Positions 1-5,831 of a stretch of 6,667 nucleotides of DNA are shown piece after piece. Position numbers and translations under genes: made by a program. Source of the stretch: Bacteroidales bacterium UBA1735 (lineage in GTDB: Bacteria > Bacteroidota > Bacteroidia > Bacteroidales > Paludibacteraceae); contig DCID01000036.1 of the NCBI GenBank assembly GCA_002315745.1, positions 54,832 through 61,498 on the forward strand. Direction: 5' to 3'. Position 1 is the first letter of the stretch. Each line of letters opens with the position of its first letter. The notes beneath the pieces are model-generated. The model made no database searches and had not been told where the DNA came from. It saw nothing but the letters and a program-made list of their open reading frames with translations.

Positions 1-638
1 ACCAAAACGAACTGCAAGGATTCATCTTGCCACCGCTTGAAGAACCACTGTGATATCTTGGGGAAGATATAAATGATACTGCCTAAGAAAAGAACCAACT
101 TACCTATCCATACCCAGAAATCTCCGGTTTGGCTAGTGTGCTCCTCCAAGATGGCTAATACCAAGAGTGATAGGGTAATGGTGAGCATCGTTCCGCCAAC
201 GGCGATGTTGGCCGCGGGTGTTTTTTGAACGCCATAACGGCTGACAATAGGGTAAGTCATCAGCGTGTGACTACCGTACATCGCGCCCAAGAGAAGTGAG
301 GTTGTCCATGCAAAACCCAGCCATCGACTCGTTAGTAGTCCTAACGCGAACGGGAAAAGGAAAGATAGGAACCCGAATAAGAGTGCCTGTTTCCGCTGCT
401 GGTGAAAATCGTTCATATCGATTTCGACGCCCGCTTGGAACATGATATAGAGCATGCCTAACTGTCCAAACAAGTGGATGGTCGGATTATCGTCCGAGAT
501 TGGTAACCCGCAGAGCCCAAAGACCATACCGACCAAGATGAAACCGACCAAACTGGGCACGTGAATCTTGTGGCAAACCAAGGGTACCAAAAGGATGGCT
601 ACCAAGAAAAGGGTTAAGATAATTAAACTGTGTATCAT
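1..638 (-). CDS. CPA2/Kef-type cation:proton antiporter, N-terminal part (truncated by window edge)
   Basis: An inner-membrane secondary transporter of the Na+/H+ exchanger family that would exchange Na+ or K+ for protons; the ion is not determinable here. The 212 visible residues contain about six or seven hydrophobic segments, roughly at residues 4-21, 28-45, 55-71, 85-103, 108-121, 142-163 and 174-192. Family landmarks are VGFILVGMVFG (31-41), the MFQAGVEIDMNDF block (66-78), and SHTLMTYPIVSRYG (123-136) followed by GGTMLTITLSLLVLA (148-162). In related CPA2 transporters this last block usually has an Asp in the T-D-T-L position; here it is Ile154. The start is the ATG at 638-636, which overlaps the uvrA stop (ATGA), so the gene is probably translationally coupled to uvrA and has no promoter of its own. 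The C-terminal part, which in this family may carry further membrane helices and a cytoplasmic domain, lies outside the window. Family assignment is firm; substrate is unknown. Confidence 0.85.
   Translation of the reverse strand, partial: MIHSLIILTLFLVAILLVPLVCHKIHVPSLVGFILVGMVFGLCGLPISDDNPTIHLFGQLGMLYIMFQAGVEIDMNDFHQQRKQALLFGFLSFLFPFALGLLTSRWLGFAWTTSLLLGAMYGSHTLMTYPIVSRYGVQKTPAANIAVGGTMLTITLSLLVLAILEEHTSQTGDFWVWIGKLVLFLGSIIYIFPKISQWFFKRWQDESLQFVL
635..638 (-). other. ATGA stop/start overlap of uvrA and the antiporter gene
   Basis: On the minus strand the four bases read ATGA. TGA (637-635) ends uvrA after the residues SLTGQYL, and ATG (638-636) starts the antiporter. This arrangement is typical of translational coupling within an operon and fixes the antiporter start well, since no upstream space is available. 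Confidence 0.85.
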
Positions 639-3274
639 AGGTATTGACCTGTTAAGGATCGTGGGTTATGGCGTATGTCTTCTGCCGAACCGACGGCTAC
701 TATTTCGCCGCCGCCTCGTCCGCTTTCGACACCCAAGTCAATGAGGTAATCGCAGGCGCGGATGACATCTAAGTTATGTTCGATGATGAGGATAGTATTG
801 CCCTTATCGACCAATTGGCGCAGCACTTGCAGTAAGATACGGATATCTTCAAAGTGCAGGCCGGTGGTGGGTTCGTCTAATATATATAAGGTGCGACCCG
901 TAGAAGGGCGTGACAGTTCGGTGGCTAATTTGATACGCTGACTCTCACCGCCCGAGAGGGTGGTGGAGGGTTGGCCGAGTTTGATATAGCCCAAACCGAC
1001 ATCTTGTATAGTCTTGATTTTCTTGAGGATATAGGGCTGACTCTCGAAGAACTCCACGGCTTGATTGACCGTCATGTCGAGCACGTCGCCAATCGTTTTA
1101 CCTTTGAAACGCACCTCGAGGGTCTCTTTGTTATAGCGTTTGCCGCCGCACACCTCGCAGGGTACGAGTACATCGGGCATGAAATGCATCTGGAGCGTCT
1201 TGTAACCATTACCCTGACATTCTTCGCAGCGCCCTCCTTTGGTGTTGAATGAGAACCGACCTGTTTTCCAGGCACGGATACGCGCTTCGGGCAGTTGGGC
1301 AAAGAGATCGCGGATATCGTTGAACACGTTGGTGTAGGTGGCTGGATTGGATCGCGGGGTACGACCAATAGGACTTTGATCAACGGCTATCACTTTGTCC
1401 ACTAGATCCATACCCTCGATTCGATCGTATTCGAGCGGCTTGGCGAGACTGCGGTAGAAATGGTGTCGGAGAATAGGATAGAGGGTTTGGTTGATGAGGG
1501 TTGATTTGCCACTACCGCTCACACCCGTTATACCAATCATCTTACCCAACGGGAAAGAGACGGTCACGTTCTTGAGGTTATTGCCGCGACAACCGTACAG
1601 AGTGATGGCGTTCTTGGGGTCAAGACTCATTGGCTGTGGCAGGGATGGTACTACGGCTATCTCACCTTTGAGATAACGGGCGGTCAAGGTGTCCGTTTGG
1701 AGCATGTTAGCAGGTGTCCCTTGGAACATGATCTGACCACCTAATCGACCTGCTCGAGGTCCGATATCCACGATATAATCGGCTTCGCGCATGATCTGCT
1801 CATCGTGTTCGACCACGATGACGGAGTTCCCCATATCGCGTAACTCTTTGAGGGAGTTGATGAGCCGTTGGTTATCGCGCTGATGCAGACCGATACTGGG
1901 TTCGTCTAAGATATAAAGGACGTTCACTAAACGGCTACCGATTTGCGTTGCCAAGCGGATACGCTGGCTCTCACCGCCAGATAGGGTCTCAGACGAACGA
2001 TTGAGGCTGAGGTAACTGAGACCTACGCTCTCCATAAATCGTAGACGGGCTAATATCTCTTTGAGGATAGGTGTGGCAACGGCTTGTTGGGTAACGGTCA
2101 GTTGGTGCGGGGCTTCCAAGAAAGCGAGCAACTCGTCGATATCCATGTTCGCCAATTCAGCGATGTTCTTATCCGCAAAACGATAACTGAGTGCCTCCTT
2201 ATTCAACCGCATCCCATGGCATTCAGGACACTCCACCATTAGATTCTCGTTGTTTTCGTTATTTTCGTTATTATCGTTGTGGTTGTCGTTATGGTTGTCG
2301 TTATTGTTCACATACGCAACCATCCGTTCGTACCAGCCCTCGTCATCGCGGATGATATCATCCACCACACTCTCCTTTTCTATCTCCCTATTCCACACGC
2401 GGCCGATGCCTTTGCAGCAAGGGCACCATCCACTCGGACTATTGAACGAGAACGTATGGGGTGCGGGGTCAGGATAACTCAATCCAGTCGTCGGACACAT
2501 CAGGTTACGGGAAAAATAGCGGGGTTCTTGGTCGCTATTGACAATTGCCACCATCATAATCCCTCCGCCCTGCGTCATGGCTGTATCGATACTCTGCCGC
2601 AATCGCTTTTCGTCTTCGTCTTCGTTTTCGTTTTTGTTCACGACAACCTTATCCACAACAAGTTCGATGGTGTGATTGACATACCGATCCACTTTCATCC
2701 CTATTACTAAGTCCTGCAATTGACCATCAATCCGCACTTGTACAAACCCTTTTTTGCGGACATTGTCAAACAGTTCCTTATAGTGACCTTTGCGGTTATT
2801 AACGAGGGGCGCTAAGAGCAGAATTCGCTGTCCTGCGTACTCTTTAACGATAAGATCAACAATCTGCTGATCCGTATAGTGCACCATCTTTTCGCCCGTC
2901 GCGTAGGAGTACGCTTCGCCTGCGCGAGCAAAGAGCAGACGCAGGTAATCGTAGGTCTCTGTGATCGTCCCTACTGTCGAACGAGGATTCTTTTGTACGG
3001 TCTTTTGATCAATGGAGATGACGGGCGAGAGTCCTGTTATCTTATCCACATCGGGACGCTCCAAATTGCCAATGTATCCGCGCGCGTAAGAAGAGAAGGT
3101 GTCAATATAGCGACGCTGTCCTTCCGCAAAGATGGTATCAAACGCCAAGGAAGATTTGCCACTACCGCTTAGACCCGTAATCACTGTCAGTTGATTGCGA
3201 GGAATAGTGACATCGACATTGCGCAGATTATGTACCCGTGCACCCGAGATTACTATTTGGTCATGTTGCTCCAT
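635..3274 (-). CDS. uvrA: Excinuclease ABC subunit A (UvrA), with shortened insertion domain
   Basis: Cytoplasmic damage-recognition ATPase of nucleotide excision repair; it dimerises, loads UvrB on lesions and leads to UvrBC incision. The 879-residue product has two ABC modules. Module I: Walker A GLSGSGKSS (34-42), UvrB-binding region about 115-212, signature LSGGESQ (431-437), Walker B LYILDEPS (453-460), switch His490. Module II: Walker A GVSGSGKST (584-592), zinc finger Cys683/686/706/709, signature LSGGESQ (773-779), Walker B LYILDEPTT (796-804), His833. The product is shorter than the roughly 940 residues usual for UvrA. The stretch between GIG (289-291) and CPEC (349-352) is only 57 residues, about half of what I recall for E. 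coli, and contains an Asn/Asp/His/Glu repeat at 323-344. The first zinc site has Cys260 but Thr263 instead of the second Cys. The start at 3274 is chosen because the promoter (-7 box 3290-3297) lies downstream of the in-frame ATG at 3343, and MEQHDQIVISGARVHNL is a normal UvrA N terminus. Intact UvrB-binding region argues for UvrA1 rather than the UvrA2 class. Confidence 0.95.
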   Translation of the reverse strand: MEQHDQIVISGARVHNLRNVDVTIPRNQLTVITGLSGSGKSSLAFDTIFAEGQRRYIDTFSSYARGYIGNLERPDVDKITGLSPVISIDQKTVQKNPRSTVGTITETYDYLRLLFARAGEAYSYATGEKMVHYTDQQIVDLIVKEYAGQRILLLAPLVNNRKGHYKELFDNVRKKGFVQVRIDGQLQDLVIGMKVDRYVNHTIELVVDKVVVNKNENEDEDEKRLRQSIDTAMTQGGGIMMVAIVNSDQEPRYFSRNLMCPTTGLSYPDPAPHTFSFNSPSGWCPCCKGIGRVWNREIEKESVVDDIIRDDEGWYERMVAYVNNNDNHNDNHNDNNENNENNENLMVECPECHGMRLNKEALSYRFADKNIAELANMDIDELLAFLEAPHQLTVTQQAVATPILKEILARLRFMESVGLSYLSLNRSSETLSGGESQRIRLATQIGSRLVNVLYILDEPSIGLHQRDNQRLINSLKELRDMGNSVIVVEHDEQIMREADYIVDIGPRAGRLGGQIMFQGTPANMLQTDTLTARYLKGEIAVVPSLPQPMSLDPKNAITLYGCRGNNLKNVTVSFPLGKMIGITGVSGSGKSTLINQTLYPILRHHFYRSLAKPLEYDRIEGMDLVDKVIAVDQSPIGRTPRSNPATYTNVFNDIRDLFAQLPEARIRAWKTGRFSFNTKGGRCEECQGNGYKTLQMHFMPDVLVPCEVCGGKRYNKETLEVRFKGKTIGDVLDMTVNQAVEFFESQPYILKKIKTIQDVGLGYIKLGQPSTTLSGGESQRIKLATELSRPSTGRTLYILDEPTTGLHFEDIRILLQVLRQLVDKGNTILIIEHNLDVIRACDYLIDLGVESGRGGGEIVAVGSAEDIRHNPRSLTGQYL
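2243..2308 (-). repeat. In-frame minisatellite encoding an Asn-rich linker inside UvrA
   Basis: On the minus strand this 66-bp tract is built from 12-bp units (AACGACAACCAY, two copies) and 9-bp units of the form AACGANAAY (four copies). It encodes residues 323-344 of UvrA, a run of Asn broken by Asp, His and Glu. All units are multiples of three, so gain or loss of copies would keep the reading frame. It lies where the UvrA insertion domain normally is. That the units are tandem repeats is seen directly; length variation among strains is inference. Confidence 0.85.
2606..2638 (-). repeat. Short hexamer repeat encoding a Glu/Asp/Asn run in UvrA
   Basis: The minus strand has consecutive GAA-AAC and GAA-GAC hexamers encoding residues 213-223 (NKNENEDEDEK). 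It sits just after the UvrB-binding region, where the chain returns to the signature domain (RLRQSIDTAM follows). The unit resembles that of the longer tract at 2243-2308 (both contain AACGAA), so both may stem from the same slippage-prone codon pattern. Confidence 0.7.
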
Positions 3275-3289
3275 GTTCAAAAGAAGTTG

Positions 3290-3321
3290 CAAAATTACAA
3301 CTTTTTTTTGATATAAGCAAA
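3290..3321 (-). promoter_or_regulatory. uvrA promoter, Bacteroidota type (TTTG-N20-TAATTTTG)
   Basis: Reading the minus strand, TTTG at 3321-3318 is followed after 20 bases by TAATTTTG at 3297-3290, a full match to the Bacteroidota -33/-7 consensus (TTTG and TAnnTTTG). The ATG at 3274 lies 15 bases beyond the -7 box, leaving a leader of perhaps 10 bases. The spacer contains an A8 run (3309-3302). This promoter decides the uvrA start, because the longer ORF would begin upstream of it. Confidence 0.85.
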
Positions 3322-3341
3322 TAATTATCCATATTATTTGC
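3317..3341. promoter_or_regulatory. Perfect 9-bp inverted repeat covering both -33 boxes, candidate operator
   Basis: The arms GCAAATAAT (3317-3325) and ATTATTTGC (3333-3341) are exact reverse complements separated by seven bases. The arms contain the -33 TTTG boxes of uvrA (minus, 3318-3321) and recJ (plus, 3337-3340). A dimeric regulator bound here could control both genes at once. Alternatively the symmetry only reflects two similar promoters placed back to back. The repeat is seen directly; the operator role is inference. Confidence 0.5.
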
Positions 3342-3368
3342 ATAATTAGAAATTTTATTGTAATTTTG
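3337..3368 (+). promoter_or_regulatory. recJ promoter, Bacteroidota type (TTTG-N20-TAATTTTG)
   Basis: TTTG at 3337-3340 and TAATTTTG at 3361-3368 are separated by exactly 20 bases, the same spacing as in the divergent uvrA promoter and the secA promoter. The -7 box ends 10 bases before the recJ ATG at 3379, so the predicted transcript start is only a few bases upstream of the start codon. It probably drives recJ and tdk. Confidence 0.85.
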
Positions 3369-3378
3369 CAGCCGAATT

Positions 3379-5088
3379 ATGGAATATACGTGGAAAATAA
3401 GAACTCTAACGGAGACTGAGGAAGTGCGCACTAAGCAACTGGCTAAGGATTTGTCGATTAGTCCCGAGTCGGCACGGATGCTCGTTGTTCGTGGTGTGAA
3501 GACGGCGGATGAGGCGCGTGCTTTCATTCGTCCCGATTTGGCACAACTGCGTGATCCGTTTCTGATGCGGGACATGGAGAAGGCGGTGACGCGCTTAGAG
3601 CAGGCGTTAGCCAAGAAGGAGCGTATCATGGTGTATGGTGATTATGATGCGGATGGTACGACGGCGGTAACCTTGATGTATACTTACCTCTTATCTATGA
3701 CTTCTAATCTCACTTTCTATATCCCTGATCGATACACGGAAGGCTATGGCATTTCGTTTCAAGGTATAGATGTGGCCAAAGAGGATGGTTGCACGTTGAT
3801 GATTGCGCTCGATTGTGGTATTACGGCGGTGGATAAAGTGGCATACGCGGCGCAACAGGGTATAGATGTGATTGTCTGTGACCACCATGAACCAGAGAAA
3901 GACTTACCGCAAGCGGTGGCGGTACTCGATATGAAACGTGCCGATTGCGATTATCCATTCAAGGATCTGAGTGGTTGTGGCGTAGGCTTCAAATTGCTGC
4001 AGGCCTATGAGCAACGCCATCCGTCGGGTTTTGATATCCATCGAGTCTTGCCCCTATTAGCGATATCCATTGCGTCGGATATAGTCTCTATGACGGACGA
4101 AAACAGAATTTTAGCGTACTATGGATTGCGGGAAATCAATTCCCATCCGTCGGTGGGTATAGCCGCTTTGATGGAAGTAGCGGGCATTGAACCTGGTCAC
4201 CTTACGGAGGGCGATTTGGGCTTTAAGATTGGACCGCGAATCAATGCCTGTGGACGACTCTATACAGGTCGGGATGCAGTGGAACTATTACTTACGGACG
4301 ATGTGGAATTCGCACAAACGCGGGCACAGGCAATCAACACTTATAATAACGAACGGCGCGATAAGGATACGGAAACAACCCAAAAGGCGTTGGAGCAGTT
4401 GAAGGCGGATCCAGATAATGACCACAAGCATACAACCGTTGTCTATGGCGAAGGTTGGCACAAGGGCGTGTTGGGTATCTCAGCTAGTCGATTAACAGAG
4501 ACTTATTACCGTCCCACGATTGTGCTCACCGATTCGGATGAAGGTATCATCTCTGGGTCGGCGCGATCGGTTGCTGGTTTTAATATACATGCAGCCATTG
4601 CTTCGTGTCGTGACTTACTCACGAACTTTGGCGGACATTCTTTTGCGGCAGGATTGAGTATGCGCAAGGAAGATTTGCCGAAGTTTAAGGAGCGTTTTGA
4701 GGCCTATGTGGCAGCCCATATTACGCCCGATCAGATGCATCCTACGATTCAAGTAGAAGCGGAGATAGGTTTATCGGATATCACACCGCAGTTCTATAAA
4801 GTGATGCGCTGTCTGGCACCATTTGGACCCAATAACCCCAAGCCGATCTTCGTGACGCGCAAAGTGATCAATAACCGCTATACCAAGCGGGTAGGGAAGA
4901 CGGGGGAACACCTTAGATTGGATATTACGGATCAAACGGCTGCCATCACGGGTATTGCTTTTGGCATGGGCGATTGGGCGTTGCACTTGCAGAATGGCAA
5001 TGCGGTCGATGTGTGCTACGCACTCGACGAAAATACGTTCAATGGCGTCACGAGTTTACAAATGATGGTCGAAGATATTAAATCGTAA
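3379..5088 (+). CDS. recJ: Single-stranded-DNA-specific 5'-3' exonuclease RecJ
   Basis: Cytoplasmic metal-dependent nuclease that degrades single-stranded DNA 5' to 3' in recombination and mismatch or base excision repair. The 569-residue length is normal for RecJ. The DHH domain shows the metal-binding motifs GDYDADG (87-93), LDCGI (144-148), CDHHE (167-171) and ASD (232-234). GFKIGPRINACGRL (281-294) is the usual RecJ linker-region motif. The DHHA1 domain shows GWHKGVLGISASRL (359-372), SGSARS (392-397) and GGHSFAAG (418-425). The C-terminal OB-fold region spans about 455-565, with PFGPNNPKPIF at 481-491. No catalytic residue is missing. The start MEYTWKIRTL fits the family's usual N terminus; the next in-frame ATG would be residue 34, which would remove conserved sequence. 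It is divergent from uvrA and 45 bp upstream of tdk in the same direction, probably one operon. Confidence 0.95.
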   Translation: MEYTWKIRTLTETEEVRTKQLAKDLSISPESARMLVVRGVKTADEARAFIRPDLAQLRDPFLMRDMEKAVTRLEQALAKKERIMVYGDYDADGTTAVTLMYTYLLSMTSNLTFYIPDRYTEGYGISFQGIDVAKEDGCTLMIALDCGITAVDKVAYAAQQGIDVIVCDHHEPEKDLPQAVAVLDMKRADCDYPFKDLSGCGVGFKLLQAYEQRHPSGFDIHRVLPLLAISIASDIVSMTDENRILAYYGLREINSHPSVGIAALMEVAGIEPGHLTEGDLGFKIGPRINACGRLYTGRDAVELLLTDDVEFAQTRAQAINTYNNERRDKDTETTQKALEQLKADPDNDHKHTTVVYGEGWHKGVLGISASRLTETYYRPTIVLTDSDEGIISGSARSVAGFNIHAAIASCRDLLTNFGGHSFAAGLSMRKEDLPKFKERFEAYVAAHITPDQMHPTIQVEAEIGLSDITPQFYKVMRCLAPFGPNNPKPIFVTRKVINNRYTKRVGKTGEHLRLDITDQTAAITGIAFGMGDWALHLQNGNAVDVCYALDENTFNGVTSLQMMVEDIKS

Positions 5089-5128
5089 ATAAGTAAATCG
5101 TAAATCGTAAATAAGTAAATCGTAAATC
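5081..5128 (+). repeat. 22-bp tandem repeat at the recJ-tdk junction
   Basis: The 22-bp unit at 5081-5102 is repeated without mismatch at 5103-5124, followed by four bases of a third copy (5125-5128). The unit is itself made of AAATCGT and AAATAAGT pieces. It starts within the last codons of recJ (Lys-Ser-stop) and fills most of the gap before tdk. It places TAA stops in all three plus-strand frames within about ten bases (5086, 5090, 5094). Neither a Bacteroidota promoter nor a hairpin is visible in it. Confidence 0.85.
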
Positions 5129-5133
5129 ATTTT

Positions 5134-5727
5134 ATGTTTAGCGAACGAGATACACAAGGCCCCTCGCGCAGACGGGGCAGCATAGAAGTAGTCTGCGGAT
5201 CGATGTTCTCAGGTAAGACCGAAGAACTTATTCGACGTATGAAACGCGCGCAGTTTGCCAAGCAGCGGGTAGAGATCTTCAAACCTGCTATCGATGTGCG
5301 CTATTCGGATCAGGATGTGGTCAGTCATGACCACAATGTTATTCAATCGACTCCTGTTGATAGTAGTCAAAATATTTTGCTTCTTGCCAACGACATCGAT
5401 GTGGTGGGTATTGATGAGGCGCAGTTCTTTGATATGGGTATAGTGGATGTCTGCCAGCAGTTGGCGCAACGCGGTGTGCGTGTCATCTGTGCGGGATTGG
5501 ATATGGATTTCAAGGGCGTACCTTTTGGACCCATGCCTGCGCTTATGGCCATTGCGGAGGATGTGTATAAGACCCATGCTATCTGCGTCCATTGTGGCGA
5601 TTTGGCGTATGTGAGTCACCGATTAGTAGCTTCCGAAAAGAGGGTGTTGCTCGGTGAAACAGATAGCTATGAGCCTCTTTGCCGTGCTTGCTACGAGAAA
5701 GCGGTTGCTGCGGAGCAGAATCAATAA
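5134..5727 (+). CDS. tdk: Thymidine kinase (type II, TK1-like)
   Basis: Cytoplasmic salvage enzyme that phosphorylates thymidine to dTMP with ATP. The 197-residue product shows the P-loop CGSMFSGKTEEL (21-32), the DEAQFF motif (94-99) with the presumed catalytic Glu95, GLDMDFKGVPFG (121-132), and a structural zinc site from Cys151/Cys154 and Cys183/Cys186. The nucleoside-covering lasso lies between the Cys pairs, and VLLGETDSYEPLC is at 171-183. It is complete and of normal length. The Arg-rich segment SRRRGSIEV (11-19) before the P-loop is, from memory, common in Bacteroidota Tdk and supports the ATG at 5134. No promoter is visible in the 45-bp gap to recJ, so it is most likely cotranscribed with it; no Shine-Dalgarno is seen. 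Confidence 0.96.
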   Translation: MFSERDTQGPSRRRGSIEVVCGSMFSGKTEELIRRMKRAQFAKQRVEIFKPAIDVRYSDQDVVSHDHNVIQSTPVDSSQNILLLANDIDVVGIDEAQFFDMGIVDVCQQLAQRGVRVICAGLDMDFKGVPFGPMPALMAIAEDVYKTHAICVHCGDLAYVSHRLVASEKRVLLGETDSYEPLCRACYEKAVAAEQNQ

Positions 5728-5750
5728 ATAGGTGTTTTTTTGCCCATTCG

Positions 5751-5767
5751 TCCCGAAAAAATCGGGA
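5751..5767 (+). terminator. Hairpin after tdk, possible transcription terminator
   Basis: TCCCGA (5751-5756) and TCGGGA (5762-5767) form a perfect six-pair stem with an AAAAA loop, 23 bases after the tdk stop and just before the secA promoter. The U-tract expected for a classical intrinsic terminator is not immediate: the next bases are TAAGTTTGC, and a T9 run comes only at 5785-5793. Termination is therefore plausible but not certain. The stem is short. Confidence 0.4.
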
Positions 5768-5771
5768 TAAG

Positions 5772-5803
5772 TTTGCATATATCATTTTTTTTTAGTACCT
5801 TTG
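5772..5803 (+). promoter_or_regulatory. secA promoter, Bacteroidota type (TTTG-N20-TACCTTTG)
   Basis: TTTG at 5772-5775 and TACCTTTG at 5796-5803 are separated by 20 bases and match the phylum's -33/-7 consensus. The secA ATG lies 28 bases past the -7 box, giving a leader of about 20 bases that is A-rich just before the start and without a Shine-Dalgarno. The spacer contains a T9 run (5785-5793). The promoter makes secA an independent transcription unit. Confidence 0.85.
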
Positions 5804-5831
5804 CGCCCAAATTGCGTAAAAATAATAAACT

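Noticed and set aside
2279..2710. 143-residue plus-strand ORF within uvrA, with Val-rich and Phe/Val-alternating runs
   Set aside because: It is the antisense shadow of uvrA; the runs are the complement of the two low-complexity tracts. No promoter or recognisable domain.
3275..3343. 23-residue N-terminal extension of UvrA from the in-frame ATG at 3343
   Set aside because: The uvrA promoter (3290-3321) lies inside this stretch, so the extra codons would be upstream of or within the promoter. The extension is hydrophobic and does not resemble UvrA, while the ATG at 3274 gives a normal N terminus.
5089..5133. Possible separate promoter for tdk
   Set aside because: The only near match, TATGTTTA at the tdk start codon, lacks the final G and overlaps the coding start; no TTTG at the right distance is present.
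5209..5619. 136-residue minus-strand ORF opposite tdk
   Set aside because: Antisense shadow of a clearly conserved thymidine kinase frame, with no promoter and no family resemblance.
5734..5741. T7 run after tdk as part of an intrinsic terminator
   Set aside because: The only stem upstream of it is a four-pair CTGC/GCAG within the tdk coding end, separated by more than ten bases; too weak to call.
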